64,000 bases of DNA from Chryseobacterium aquifrigidense. Its GTDB lineage: Bacteria; Bacteroidota; Bacteroidia; Flavobacteriales; Weeksellaceae. Positions 26,666 through 38,115 of the stretch are shown here, in pieces (the stretch's first letter is position 1; every line of letters starts with the position of its first letter). Both the position numbers and the translations under genes were made by a program. The notes beneath the pieces are model-generated. The model saw nothing but the letters and a program-made list of their open reading frames with translations, was not told the DNA's origin and searched no databases. The stretch covers positions 2,276,008-2,340,007 of the forward strand of contig NZ_VFPD01000001.1 of assembly GCF_006716485.1 (NCBI RefSeq), in the 5' to 3' direction.

Positions 26666-26784
26666 TGTGAGTTTGAAGATTGGTGGGTTTGAGGGTTTGA
26701 GAGCCTGAATGAGACGAGATTTTGGGTTTCGGGATTCGAGTTTGAGGTGAAATCTAGATTCCTACAGAATGGACAAAGTGTTGT
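26666..26784. repeat. GAG/TTTGAG tract with TAGATTCCT repeat
   Basis: The gap holds a run of GGGTTTGAGGGTTTGAGAG-like and TTTCGGGATTCGAGTTTGAG sequence, followed by TAGATTCCTACAGAATGGAC. This is one half of the nested repeat type seen complete at 37144-37310. No coding potential is visible. Confidence 0.6.
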
Positions 26785-26815
26785 TGCTACTTTAAAAAAG
26801 TCTCCTTCAAAAATA

Positions 26816-26843
26816 GAAAAACGGACTAAAGCAGCCCGTTTTT
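26816..26843 (-). terminator. terminator of the sterol desaturase-like gene, REP-like
   Basis: AAAAACGG-ACT-AAAGCAGCCCGTTTTT forms a hairpin with A and T tracts. Its core resembles the CGGGCTAAAGCCCG palindromes found elsewhere in the window. It lies just after the 26876-27829 stop codon. Confidence 0.7.
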
Positions 26844-26875
26844 CACTTAGATTTCTATTGGTTTTAAATCAGAAG

Positions 26876-27829
26876 TTAAGCCGTTTTCTGCTCTTTCTGA
26901 TTTTGCTGTTGTTCTTTCTTTTGTGCCTGTCTGGCAAAATACTCTTTCTGATATTGTCTTACCGTCTTTCCGGTTCCGTCATGTCTCCATCCCGGAGAAT
27001 TGAAAATATAATTGATTCTGTCTGTAAATTTTAATCCCGGCTGCTTCAGATCTTTCCAGATTTTTCTCCATTCATAAAAAAGCACAGTATCCGGTCTGTT
27101 ATCCGGCATTTTTGGATAGATTCCATATTTTACAGGTACATTCGGATCTTCTTTTTGGAAGGTTCCAAATATTTTATCCCAGATAATGAGACACATTCCC
27201 ATATTTTTATCCAGATATTTCACGTTACATGCATGGTGCACACGGTGATGGGAAGGTGTTACCAGGATATATTCCAGGAATCCCATAGTTTTCACAGTCT
27301 GCGTATGTACCCATGTTCCATACACCTGTCCGATAGCGTATGCTACCATAATATGCCATGGATTGAATCCTAAAAATGCAAGCGGTGAAAAATACAAATA
27401 TCTGTAAAGAGGCTGTAATACGGGACTTCTGAATCCTGTTGTCAGGTTAAAATATTCTGAACTGTGGTGCGTAATATGAACTGCCCAGAACGCTCTGGAG
27501 CGATGGTCTACATAATGCAGCACATAATAAGCAAAGTCTGTGATGATAAAACAAGCCAGCAAATACCATACACTAAGATCCCATGAAAAAAGTCTGTGAT
27601 GGTAAAAGAAAAACATCACTCCCATGGCAAATGCCTTCATGATAAGGTCAAGGCCAAAGTTCATCAATGCAAGATAAACATTGGTGGCAAGATCTTTCCC
27701 GCTATACAATTTAGCTTCTGAAACGTGGCTGTAAATCATTTCAGCTAAAATAACAGTAGCATGCAATGGGATCGCCCATGCATACACATTTTCCAGCCCG
27801 TCCTCGCTCATAAGAAAATCCATCATCAC
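26876..27829 (-). CDS. sterol desaturase/fatty acid hydroxylase family membrane protein
   Basis: The 317-residue integral membrane protein has the three histidine clusters of the family that ligate a di-iron centre: HYVDHRS, HITHHSSEYF and SHHRVHHACN. About four transmembrane helices lie around residues 14-32, 65-80, 85-105 and 145-170. These enzymes use O2 to hydroxylate or desaturate lipids. The C-terminus is rich in Lys and Gln (ARQAQKKEQQQNQKEQK) and cytoplasmic. The substrate is unknown; flavobacterial members may act on carotenoids, fatty acids or hopanoid-like lipids. It has its own terminator and no linked pathway genes. Confidence 0.88.
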   Translation of the reverse strand: MMMDFLMSEDGLENVYAWAIPLHATVILAEMIYSHVSEAKLYSGKDLATNVYLALMNFGLDLIMKAFAMGVMFFFYHHRLFSWDLSVWYLLACFIITDFAYYVLHYVDHRSRAFWAVHITHHSSEYFNLTTGFRSPVLQPLYRYLYFSPLAFLGFNPWHIMVAYAIGQVYGTWVHTQTVKTMGFLEYILVTPSHHRVHHACNVKYLDKNMGMCLIIWDKIFGTFQKEDPNVPVKYGIYPKMPDNRPDTVLFYEWRKIWKDLKQPGLKFTDRINYIFNSPGWRHDGTGKTVRQYQKEYFARQAQKKEQQQNQKEQKTA

Positions 27830-27900
27830 AAAATAATTTGTGCAAAGGTAGGGTTTTAACCTATTTTTTAAGAAAGTTTTAGGCTTTTTTTAAGGAAATT

Positions 27901-28935
27901 TTAATCTGTTGTTTTGTTGGCTAACTGTCCGCAAGCGGCATCAATATCACCTCCACGACTTCTTCTGACCATTACCGTTACGCCTGCATTTTCAAGTTGA
28001 CGGATGTAATTTTCTTCCGCCTGTTTATTGCATTGATCGTATTTTCCATCCCCGATCGGGTTGTATTGAATCAGATTTACTTTTGAAGGAACCTGTTTGC
28101 AGTATTTAATTAAAGCTTTAATATCTTCATCACCGTCATTGATTCCTTTCCATACGCAGTATTCAAAAGTAATAACAGAACCGGTTTTCTGATACCAGTA
28201 CTGAAGAGCCTCCATAATATCCGTTAACGGGAATTTATCAGAGAAAGGCATGATCTCATTACGTTTGGATTCGATAGCAGAGTGAAGGGATAAAGCCAGC
28301 TTCACACGCAGTTCGTCATCTGCAAGCATTTTGATCATCTTAGGAATACCGGATGTAGAAACGGTAATTCTTCTTGGAGACATTCCCAAACCTTCCGGCT
28401 GGGTGATTTTTTTGATGGCTTCCACTACGTTTTTGTAATTCATCATCGGCTCTCCCATTCCCATAAATACGATATTGGAAAGCGGCCTGTCGAAATACAT
28501 TCTGCTCTGGCTGTCAATCAGAGCTACCTGATCTACAATTTCAGCGACTTCAAGGTTTCTCATCCTTTTCAGTCTTGCTGTAGCACAGAATTCGCAGTTT
28601 AATGAGCATCCTACCTGTGAAGATACACAGGCTGTAGTTCTTGTTTCTGTAGGAATAAGAACAGATTCCACCATCAGTCCGTCGTGAAGTTTCACTCCGT
28701 TTTTGATGGTTCCGTCAGCGCTTTTTTGAAGAAGGTCTACGGAAACAGGATTAATGGTATATTCTTCCGAAATTCTCTCACGAAGTGATTTTGAAAGATT
28801 CGTCATTTCGTCAATCGAATGGAGGTTTTTACTCCATAGCCAGTCATAGACCTGTTTCGCGCGAAACGGCTTTTCTCCTAAAGACACAAAGTAGTCTTTA
28901 AGCTGGTCTAATGATAATGTACGGATATCTTTCAT
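27901..28935 (-). CDS. rlmN: 23S rRNA (adenine(2503)-C(2))-methyltransferase RlmN
   Basis: The 344-residue radical SAM enzyme has the cluster motif C-x3-C-x2-C at Cys110, Cys114 and Cys117 (VGCSLNCEFCATA). The FMGMGEPMMNYKNV segment and a conserved C-terminal cysteine (DAACGQLANK) are those of RlmN/Cfr methyl transfer chemistry. RlmN methylates A2503 of 23S rRNA and A37 of some tRNAs. The N-terminal helical domain (SLDQLKDYFVSLGEKPFRAKQVYDWLW) is intact. It lies downstream of queA with a four-helix-bundle element inserted between them. Confidence 0.97.
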   Translation of the reverse strand: MKDIRTLSLDQLKDYFVSLGEKPFRAKQVYDWLWSKNLHSIDEMTNLSKSLRERISEEYTINPVSVDLLQKSADGTIKNGVKLHDGLMVESVLIPTETRTTACVSSQVGCSLNCEFCATARLKRMRNLEVAEIVDQVALIDSQSRMYFDRPLSNIVFMGMGEPMMNYKNVVEAIKKITQPEGLGMSPRRITVSTSGIPKMIKMLADDELRVKLALSLHSAIESKRNEIMPFSDKFPLTDIMEALQYWYQKTGSVITFEYCVWKGINDGDEDIKALIKYCKQVPSKVNLIQYNPIGDGKYDQCNKQAEENYIRQLENAGVTVMVRRSRGGDIDAACGQLANKTTD

Positions 28936-28941
28936 AATATT

Positions 28942-29347
28942 AAAGAGCCAAGTTAAAAGTAAAAGGTTTAAAGTTTAGTATTGTTAACTATTGCAGCCAA
29001 AATGTTTTTCAATTCATTACTTTCATTCAATAAAGCTTTAAATTCTTCAGAATCATAACCATCTAATCCTTCTAAAACGCGAAGCCAAAAATGACTTTCT
29101 CTGGCTTCTCTTAAAGCAATTTTTACTTTATTTTTAAAATCTGCTTTAGAGGATCCTGCTTGGGATTCTTCATAATTAGCGCCTATTGAAGTAGCTGATT
29201 TTCCGAGCTGAAATCTTATTAATTTACTTTCAGAATCATTGGGAAGCGTTCTTAAAAACTTAAGACAATCAACCCCAAATGTAAAAGTTCTTATAAGTAA
29301 ATCATTTTGTCTCATTTCTACTTGTATTACCTTTAACTTGGCTCTTT
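28942..29347. mobile_element. IVS-like element with S23-type ORF between inverted repeats
   Basis: A perfect 16-bp inverted repeat, AAAGAGCCAAGTTAAA (28942-28957) and its complement TTTAACTTGGCTCTTT (29332-29347), brackets the four-helix-bundle gene. The unit fits exactly between the queA stop codon and the rlmN start codon. Its architecture, a small S23-type ORF in complementary ends, resembles the intervening sequences found in 23S rRNA genes of some bacteria. Mobility is inference. Confidence 0.6.
28968..29315 (-). CDS. four-helix-bundle protein (S23/23S rRNA intervening-sequence type)
   Basis: The 115-residue all-helical protein has the family pattern MRQNDLLIRTFTFGVDCLKFLRTLP, then LIRFQLGKSATSIGANYEESQAGSSKADFKNKVKIALREARESHFWLRVLEG and NELKNILAAIVNN. 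The GANYEEA-like and REAxES-xxWL motifs are diagnostic. Proteins of this family are encoded inside rRNA intervening sequences, and a relative (Avd) assists diversity-generating retroelements. No retroelement or rRNA is seen here. The gene is bracketed by a 16-bp inverted repeat. Its function outside rRNA is unknown; it probably forms a basic oligomer that binds nucleic acid. Confidence 0.9.
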   Translation of the reverse strand: MRQNDLLIRTFTFGVDCLKFLRTLPNDSESKLIRFQLGKSATSIGANYEESQAGSSKADFKNKVKIALREARESHFWLRVLEGLDGYDSEEFKALLNESNELKNILAAIVNNTKL

Positions 29348-29357
29348 TTACTTTTTT

Positions 29358-30407
29358 TTATAGAATTAACATTGCGTCACCGTAAGAATAGAATTTATAC
29401 TTTTCTTTTACGGCTTCTTCATAAGCGTGCATTACGAAATCTCTTCCCGCAAATGCTGCAATCATCATGATCAGAGTAGACTTCGGTGTGTGGAAGTTCG
29501 TGATCATTGAGTTCGCTACTCCAAAATCGTGAGGAGGATAAATGAATTTATTTGTCCATCCGTTGAAAGCAGAGATTTTTTTGTTTGAAGAAACAGAAGT
29601 TTCCAGTGCTCTCATGGTAGTAGTTCCTACTGCACATACTCTTCTGTGAGTTTCAACTGCTTTATTAATGATGGCAGCATTTTTCTCATCGATGATAATT
29701 TCTTCAGACTCCATTTTGTGTTTGGAAAGATCTTCTACCTCAATCGGGTTGAATGTTCCCAATCCTACGTGAAGGGTAACTTCAGCAAAATTGATCCCTT
29801 TGATCTCCAATCTCTTCATCAAATGCTTTGAGAAGTGAAGACCTGCTGTAGGTGCAGCTACTGCTCCTTCTACTTTTGCATAGATCGTCTGATATCTTTC
29901 TGCATCTTCAGGTTCTACTGCTCTTTTGATATATTTTGGAAGCGGAGTTTCTCCCAATTCTTTTAGTTTTGTTCTGAATTCGTCGTAAGAACCGTCGAAT
30001 AAGAATCTTAATGTTCTTCCTCTTGAAGTTGTGTTATCAATAACCTCAGCTACCAAAGACTCGTCTTCTGTGAAGAATAATTTGTTACCAATTCTGATTT
30101 TTCTTGCCGGATCTACCAAAACGTCCCAAACTCTGGTTTCTTTATCAAGCTCTCTTAATAAGAAAACTTCAATTTTAGCACCTGTTTTTTCTTTATTTCC
30201 GTAAAGACGTGCAGGGAAAACTTTTGTATTGTTGAAGATGAACAAATCCTCTTCATCAAAATAATCCACAACATCCTTGAATAATTTGTGCTCGATAGTT
30301 TGTGTTTTTCTATCAAGTACCATTAATCTCGCTTCGTCTCTGTGCTCTGATGGGTGTTCTGCTAATAATTCCGCAGGAAGATCAAAATTAAAATCTGATG
30401 TTTTCAT
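29358..30407 (-). CDS. queA: S-adenosylmethionine:tRNA ribosyltransferase-isomerase QueA
   Basis: The 349-residue enzyme has the classical QueA features: [26 protein letters not shown] at the N-terminus, [16 protein letters not shown] near the middle, [18 protein letters not shown], and [28 protein letters not shown] near the end. It transfers the ribosyl part of SAM to preQ1 in tRNA to form epoxyqueuosine. Length is normal. A good Bacteroidetes promoter lies at 30463-30494. The gene precedes rlmN, another RNA-modifying enzyme, and readthrough across the intervening element could join them. Confidence 0.97.
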   Translation of the reverse strand: MKTSDFNFDLPAELLAEHPSEHRDEARLMVLDRKTQTIEHKLFKDVVDYFDEEDLFIFNNTKVFPARLYGNKEKTGAKIEVFLLRELDKETRVWDVLVDPARKIRIGNKLFFTEDESLVAEVIDNTTSRGRTLRFLFDGSYDEFRTKLKELGETPLPKYIKRAVEPEDAERYQTIYAKVEGAVAAPTAGLHFSKHLMKRLEIKGINFAEVTLHVGLGTFNPIEVEDLSKHKMESEEIIIDEKNAAIINKAVETHRRVCAVGTTTMRALETSVSSNKKISAFNGWTNKFIYPPHDFGVANSMITNFHTPKSTLIMMIAAFAGRDFVMHAYEEAVKEKYKFYSYGDAMLIL

Positions 30408-30462
30408 TTTTTAAATTACGGTTTAAAAATTATTGAAATTACAAGGTGTAATTTTCGGAGTG

Positions 30463-30494
30463 CAAATATACGACATTGAACACCCCTTTGTCAA
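30463..30494 (-). promoter_or_regulatory. promoter of queA
   Basis: On the minus strand TATATTTG (30470-30463) matches the TAnnTTTG -7 element and a TTG lies at 30494-30492, 21 bp further upstream. The -7 element is 56 bp from the queA start codon. Confidence 0.65.
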
Positions 30495-30582
30495 GTATTA
30501 TTTACAATCAAATATAAAACCGTGATTTTACGGGCAGTTTCAAGGTATAAAAAGAGTATTTTTGGGAAAATTAAAATTCAAT

Positions 30583-31275
30583 ATGGAATCTGTAAGCAAA
30601 ATATACTTCATTGATAATCCGTATCCTGAAGGTCATGCAATTGAAAATTTCAGCTGGAGCGGGCGGATTGATGAATATGGATTTATCTGGTTTGATTTTC
30701 ATTTAAAAACTGAAAATTATTATGCCAATGATGATGAAAACAATGAAGACGAGGACGAAGATCTGTCCGACTGGGACTCCAAAATCGTATGGAGAAATTA
30801 TCACGCCTGTACACTTTCTTCCAATTATTGGGGTGAACAGAGAGGCATCAGAATTAACAACCTTGATGAAAAGCTGGATTTCGATGCTGTTGTTAAAAAT
30901 GACCTTTTCAGTAATGATCTCCCTTCTGAACAACATTCTGATGATGATGATCTTGCTTTCAACATTTACCTGCTGGGACATGACAGCTGTGCAGGGCATC
31001 AGATCCGGTTTTCAGAAACAGATCATAATCGGTATAATATTACATGGACGGGCAAAATAGCGCTTACCTACGCAGGCGATCATGAGTTTGCACATGATTT
31101 CAAAGCCAAAATTTTCAATGCTGAATTTGAAGGCTTTCACTATCCCAAAACCTGGTCGCTGGAAAAAGCAACTGAAATGTTCAATGCCAGACTTGCCAAT
31201 TTTGAAGAGTACGAATTTGTAGATCTGAATCCTAAAAGTAACAAAAGGGAGTATAAACTCGACAAACTGAAATAA
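30583..31275 (+). CDS. acidic hypothetical protein with internal repeat
   Basis: I prefer the ATG at 30583 (MESVSKIYFIDNPYPEGHAIENF) over an upstream TTG at 30562. The roughly 230-residue cytoplasmic protein has a very acidic loop (DDENNEDEDEDLSDWD) near residue 50. Two related beta-rich halves are visible: the first contains FSWSGRIDEYGFIWFDFHL and the second ITWTGKIALTYAGDHEFAHDF. This suggests an internal duplication of a small beta-sheet domain. I know no named family. It is followed after 36 bp by an AIM24-family gene on the same strand, so the pair may form an operon. Confidence 0.62.
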   Translation: MESVSKIYFIDNPYPEGHAIENFSWSGRIDEYGFIWFDFHLKTENYYANDDENNEDEDEDLSDWDSKIVWRNYHACTLSSNYWGEQRGIRINNLDEKLDFDAVVKNDLFSNDLPSEQHSDDDDLAFNIYLLGHDSCAGHQIRFSETDHNRYNITWTGKIALTYAGDHEFAHDFKAKIFNAEFEGFHYPKTWSLEKATEMFNARLANFEEYEFVDLNPKSNKREYKLDKLK

Positions 31276-31311
31276 TAACACTATAAAAGCAACAAATAAA
31301 AAAATATCATT

Positions 31312-32004
31312 ATGAGCAAATATTCGATAGAAGCATTTATCAACGAAACGAAGGAAAACCCACAACAAAGAGATTATTTTGAACTGGAAACAAAGCATCT
31401 TCTGGAAATCAACCTTAACAATCAGGCAGTGTGGACGAAAAGAGGAAGCATGGTAAGTTATGTGGGAAATATCAATTTTGAAAGACAGGGAATGCTGTCC
31501 GGAGGACTTGGAAACCTTTTAAAGAAAGCTATCAGTGGTGAGGGAGCCAGACTGATGAAAGCAGAAGGTACCGGAAAACTATATGTGGCAGATTCCGGGA
31601 AGAAAGTCCGTATTTTATATCTGAATAATGAATCTGTTTGTGTAAACGGAAATGATATTCTTGCTCACGAACAAAGTGTGAAAAGTGATATCACCATGCT
31701 AAAAAGTATCGCAGGAATGATGTCCGGAGGTCTTTTTCAGGCAAAACTTTCAGGAACAGGACATATTGCCATTACCACCCACGGAGATCCTCTTACGCTT
31801 TTGGTAACTCCGGATACTCCTGTTTTCACAGATCCTAATGCTACTGTTGCCTGGTCCGGAAACTTAAGCCCGGAACTGAAAACCAATGTTTCTTTCAAAA
31901 GCCTTATCGGAAGAGGAAGCGGAGAAGAGTTCCAGATGAAGTTTTCAGGACATGGATGGGTACTGATTCAGCCTTATGAAGAGGTATACTATATGGAAAA
32001 ATAA
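31312..32004 (+). CDS. AIM24/TIGR00266 family protein
   Basis: The 230-residue protein shows the repeated Gly-rich beta pattern of the AIM24 (TIGR00266) family: LEINLNNQAVWTKRGSMVSYVGNINFERQG, AEGTGKLYVADSGKKVRILYLN, ESVCVNGNDILAHEQSV, LSGTGHIAITTHGDPLTLLV and FSGHGWVLIQPYEE. The fold is a pseudo-symmetric double-stranded beta barrel related to tryptophan RNA-binding attenuator-like sheets. Its molecular role in bacteria is not established. It appears to be the second gene of a two-gene unit with the acidic protein. Confidence 0.85.
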   Translation: MSKYSIEAFINETKENPQQRDYFELETKHLLEINLNNQAVWTKRGSMVSYVGNINFERQGMLSGGLGNLLKKAISGEGARLMKAEGTGKLYVADSGKKVRILYLNNESVCVNGNDILAHEQSVKSDITMLKSIAGMMSGGLFQAKLSGTGHIAITTHGDPLTLLVTPDTPVFTDPNATVAWSGNLSPELKTNVSFKSLIGRGSGEEFQMKFSGHGWVLIQPYEEVYYMEK

Positions 32005-32061
32005 AACAGACATAAGCTAGAAGTGATTTAGAATTTTCGTAATAATTAAGATTTGCAGCCC

Positions 32062-33597
32062 ATGAATATCCTTATAAAGCTATTTTTTGTGATCATCATA
32101 CTACCTAACGTAATGATAGCGCAAACTTCAAAGAAAAATTACGAATACACTATAGATCTGCTTCATATGTCCAATGATGAAGTCCGGGTATCTTTTTCAC
32201 CTCCAAAGAGTAATCTTAAACAGGGAAAATTTATCATTCCCAAACTGGTACCCGGATTTTATCAGGCTATGAATTTCGGACAATATGTTTCTGATTTCAC
32301 AGCCACTGATAAAAACGGTAAAAAAGTAGTAACCGAACGTCTGGACAAAAACAGCTGGATGGTACACGATCTCAATCGGGTAAAGAAAATATCTTATCAG
32401 GTAGCTGACGGATGGGACTCTTTGGAAAAAGAATCCAATGAAGCCCGATCTGCTGGCAGTATGTTTATAAAAGACAGAATTTTTGTCATCAACTATAATT
32501 CTTTAGTAGGATATTTTGAAGAAATGAAAGATATTCCTTATCGGATTACGATTACAAAAAACAAAGATTTTTATGCTTCTTCCGCTTTAGATTATCAACA
32601 GAAAAATAAGAATACGGATATAGTACGGGCAAAGGATTACCGCGAACTGGTAGATTCTCCTGTTTTATATTCTGTTCCCGATACTACATGGCTCAAAATA
32701 GGGCACACCGATGTGCTTGTATCATTCTATAATAAAAAGGAAAGGCATTACTCCAAAACAATTGCTCGCGAACTAGAAAACATTCTGAAAAATCAGCAGG
32801 CGTATCTTGGTGGAACATTACCGGTCAACAAATATGCATTCCTGATCTATTATGAATCATCCAACGAGAATGGATTTTTGGGAGACGGACTTGAGCATTC
32901 CCACTCTACGGTCTGCCTGTACCGTTCCGGAAGTATGAAGTTTCTTCCCAATGCATTACACAGGGTTGCTTCCCATGAGTTTTTCCACGTTGTTGCCCCA
33001 CTCAATATTCATTCAGGAGAAATTCAGCATTATGATTTCATGAATCCTGTTATGTCTGAACATTTGTGGCTCTATGAAGGGATGACAGAATATGCGACCA
33101 TTCATATGCCTGTCAAACAAAAAATGATCAGTCTGGAAGATTTTGAAAGAAGTCTGGAAGAAAAGATCAAAGGCATGAAAGAATTTGACAACACTCTTTC
33201 TTTTACAGAAATGAGTAAAAAATCCATGGAAAGACAGGACCAGTATATGAACTTTTATATGAAAGGAGCTTTGCTCGGGCTTTGTTTAGATATACGGCTA
33301 AGAGAACTTTCTCATGGGAAAACCGGAACCCAGGATCTGATGCAGATGCTTATGAAAAAATATGGAGCAGGTAAATATTTTAATGATAATGAACTTTTTG
33401 ACGAAATTACAAAAATGACCTATCCTGAAATACGTACATTTTTCACAGATTATATAGAGGGTACCCAACCTGTTCCTTTGAAAGAATACCTGGAAAAGGC
33501 AGGATTCAATTATGATGAAACTACTGGAAAAGTAACTGCCGTATCCCATCCTGATTCAAAACAAATTGCATTAAGAAAAGCCTGGATCAATCAATAA
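32062..33597 (+). CDS. M61-family glycyl aminopeptidase-like metallopeptidase
   Basis: The ATG at 32062 is chosen because it gives a signal peptide (MNILIKLFFVIIILPNVMIAQ). The 511-residue product has an N-terminal beta domain (KLVPGFYQAMNFGQYVSDF). The zinc motif H-E-F-F-H is near residues 304-308 (VASHEFFHVVAPLNI), and the downstream glutamate is in LYEGMTEYAT near 340. This matches the M61 family, typified by a glycine-specific aminopeptidase. A C-terminal PDZ domain, often found in the family, is short or missing. It is probably periplasmic. No operon partner is obvious; an AT-rich gap of 216 bp follows, in which I see nothing. Confidence 0.88.
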   Translation: MNILIKLFFVIIILPNVMIAQTSKKNYEYTIDLLHMSNDEVRVSFSPPKSNLKQGKFIIPKLVPGFYQAMNFGQYVSDFTATDKNGKKVVTERLDKNSWMVHDLNRVKKISYQVADGWDSLEKESNEARSAGSMFIKDRIFVINYNSLVGYFEEMKDIPYRITITKNKDFYASSALDYQQKNKNTDIVRAKDYRELVDSPVLYSVPDTTWLKIGHTDVLVSFYNKKERHYSKTIARELENILKNQQAYLGGTLPVNKYAFLIYYESSNENGFLGDGLEHSHSTVCLYRSGSMKFLPNALHRVASHEFFHVVAPLNIHSGEIQHYDFMNPVMSEHLWLYEGMTEYATIHMPVKQKMISLEDFERSLEEKIKGMKEFDNTLSFTEMSKKSMERQDQYMNFYMKGALLGLCLDIRLRELSHGKTGTQDLMQMLMKKYGAGKYFNDNELFDEITKMTYPEIRTFFTDYIEGTQPVPLKEYLEKAGFNYDETTGKVTAVSHPDSKQIALRKAWINQ

Positions 33598-33705
33598 TTT
33601 TTCATGCAGATAACAAATATTAAAAAAATATAAATGAGCAAAACCGAGAAAAAAGTGAAAATTAACAACCTGTAATTCAATAACTCAAAAACCATTCAAC
33701 TTTAA

Positions 33706-36108
<2,403 letters not shown>

Positions 36109-36118
<10 letters not shown>

Positions 36119-37143
36119 ATGCTATTGTTGCTGAATTTATTACTACGGATAATTATAACTTTACTCCTATTACTGATGGATTAATTAATACAACCTATCT
36201 TTTGGAGGATAAAGATCAGAGCAGAAAGTTTATTCTGCAGAAAATCAACAATCATGTTTTCAAACAGCCGGAAGTAATCGTAAATAATCATTTGTTAATT
36301 AACGAAATTCTCAGGTCAAATGATTATCATTTTCAGATTATCGAACCTGTCAGGTCTCTGGCCAATAAACTTCTGGTAGAAGATATAAATGGCGAACCGT
36401 GGCGCATGTTAAGTTTTGTAGAAAATAGCGTTACATTCCTTACCGCTCCATCTTTACAGACGGCCTTTGATGCTGCTAAAACCTTCAGTTATTTTCTAAA
36501 CACTGTTAATACTGAAAAACTGCCTGCTATTGAAGATTCTCTTCCCAACTTCCTTAATTTTGAAAAAAGGGTTGCAGATTATAAAGACTCACTAAAAAAC
36601 GCAGCGCTTCATTTAAGAGAAAACGCTAAGGCTGAAATAGAAATCACCAACCAGCTTCTGTCCTTGCCTGATCACTGGATCAAAATGGAGAAAAACAATC
36701 AGATTCCTAAAAGAATTATTCATGCAGATGTAAAAATCAGTAATATTCTTTTTGATCAAAAGCATAACCCATTAGCTGTAATTGATCTGGATACTATGAT
36801 GATTTCTACCATTTTATATGATTTCGGAACGATGATCCAGTCTTATACCAATACCACACAGGAAGATGATGGAACAGCCCAAAACAATTTCAATCCTGAA
36901 ATGTATAAGGTTGTAAAAGAGGGATTTTTATTCTACTTAAAAGAAAAACTGACACCCGAAGAATCTGATCATCTTGATTATGCAGCGCAAGTCGCCATTT
37001 ATATTCAGGAACTTCGTTTTTTGACGGATTACCTTAACGGAAGCACCTACTATTCTGTCACGCATCCTGAACACAATCTGGACAGAACCAAAAACCAATT
37101 AGAGCTATTGAAAGGATTGAGAGAATATCTGGGAACTAGTTGA
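36109..37143 (+). CDS. APH-fold kinase resembling N-acetylhexosamine 1-kinase (NahK)
   Basis: The 344-residue protein has the aminoglycoside phosphotransferase fold. The start TDGLINTTYLLED leads into the nucleotide loop; the catalytic HADVKISNILFD and the metal-binding VIDLDTMMISTILYDFGTMIQS follow. The last segment strongly resembles the H-N-D-T-K...VIDLDTVM...YDFGD pattern of bifidobacterial NahK, which phosphorylates GlcNAc and GalNAc at C1. The start codon overlaps the previous gene's end (ATGGAGATAA). Within this operon it should supply the sugar 1-phosphate used by the nucleotidyltransferase. Substrate identity is inference. Confidence 0.85.
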
Positions 37144-37310
37144 GAGTTGGAGAGTTTGAGAGCTGTGTTTATAAAGTGCATAGATTCCTACGGAATGACA
37201 AGGTGTATGGATAAATAAAGCGTACCAGTTATCCATTCCGCAGGAATTTATATGTTTACAATTTAAGCACTATAACCCGCAAACTCTCCCACTCTCAAAC
37301 CCTCCAACTC
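37144..37310. repeat. nested inverted-repeat element
   Basis: The outer arms GAGTTGGAGAGTTTGAGAG (37144-37162) and its partner at 37292-37310 match at 18 of 19 positions. Inside, ATAGATTCCTACGGAATG (37180-37197) pairs with 37234-37251 at 16 of 18 positions. The unit fills the gap between convergent genes and may form a large cruciform or bidirectional terminator. Parts of it recur at 26666, 46730, 53690, 57126, 61981 and 62902. Confidence 0.7.
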
Positions 37311-37323
37311 CCCACGACTCTTC

Positions 37324-37821
37324 TCACCCTAAAAACTCCAGAACTTTCTTCCACTCTTCCAGTTTTTTTTCAAAGGAAACCGTATGAAGCGGACTTGTAG
37401 AAGGCAATAAAAAAATGGGAAGTTTATAATTTTTACCAAGAAGTTTCAGCAAGTTTTTATAAGATTTTCCACCATTGCAAAATATGGCTTTGATGTTCGG
37501 ATGTTCTTCAAGCAATTCTTCAATTTGATTAGCTTCTTCATTCCTGATTTCAGAATCCAGGCTTCCTTTTCGCTCGCAAGAATCAATCACATCCCAAAGC
37601 GCAATATGATGTTTCTTTATGGTTTCAATTCTTTGGATATAATCATCAGTAAAATCCTCATTCAGCAATTCAAAAATGATTTTCCAGAATTTGTTTTGTG
37701 GATGCCCATAATACTGCTGCTTTTCCAGTGATTTTACTCCGGGAATTGAGCCTAGAATCAGAATTTCAGACTGAGAGTCAATAATGGGTGAAAATGAAGA
37801 AATACGGTTTTGCATACCCAA
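37324..37821 (-). CDS. hypoxanthine-DNA glycosylase (UDG superfamily family 6)
   Basis: The 165-residue protein has the signature ILGSIPGVKSLEKQQYYGHPQNKFWKII near the N-terminus and LLPSTSPLHTVSFEKKLEEWKKVL near the C-terminus. These are the two catalytic-face motifs of the family 6 uracil-DNA glycosylase relatives that remove hypoxanthine from deaminated DNA. Length is typical. The start could also be the second methionine (MQNRISSFSP). It stands alone, convergent with the kinase gene. The family assignment is from motif recognition; the activity on hypoxanthine is family knowledge. Confidence 0.85.
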   Translation of the reverse strand: MGMQNRISSFSPIIDSQSEILILGSIPGVKSLEKQQYYGHPQNKFWKIIFELLNEDFTDDYIQRIETIKKHHIALWDVIDSCERKGSLDSEIRNEEANQIEELLEEHPNIKAIFCNGGKSYKNLLKLLGKNYKLPIFLLPSTSPLHTVSFEKKLEEWKKVLEFLG

Positions 37822-38037
37822 ATATAGAGATTTAATTTATTTTAATCAGGTTGGAAGCTGGGAGCCTGAAGAAGGAAGTTATTGAAGTTATAAAAAACGG
37901 GTTGCCCATATTTTCATCTTTCTAAACAATGATATCATTAATTTATAACAGTCTCTATAAATGTTAAGATTAACAGCTACTTCCAGCTTCCAATAGCCTG
38001 AATTAAATTCCTTTAACCAACGTAGTTATTTAGGTTT

Positions 38038-38090
38038 TAGCTAAAGCTATTGGAATTTTTAATCATAAAAAAACGGGCTAAAGCCCGTTT
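38038..38090. repeat. paired CTAAAG palindromes, also the S9 peptidase terminator
   Basis: TAGCTAAAGCTA (38038-38049) is followed by the stronger palindrome AAACGGGCT-AA-AGCCCGTTT (38071-38090) and then CTATTGA. The second hairpin sits 26 bp after the S9 peptidase stop codon, with T-rich sequence on the minus strand, and can terminate it. The same paired layout with the same CTATTGA end occurs at 55384-55434. Confidence 0.75.
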
Positions 38091-38115
38091 CTATTGATGT
38101 TTTATATTATTGTTC

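Noticed and set aside
28968..29315. S23-type gene as evidence of a nearby rRNA operon or diversity-generating retroelement
   Set aside because: No rRNA sequence, reverse transcriptase or variable repeat is present around it.
30703..30999. Antisense frame with a hydrophobic Ile-rich end
   Set aside because: It is the shadow of the acidic loop of the plus-strand gene, since GAT/GAA runs read as Ile/Phe on the other strand.
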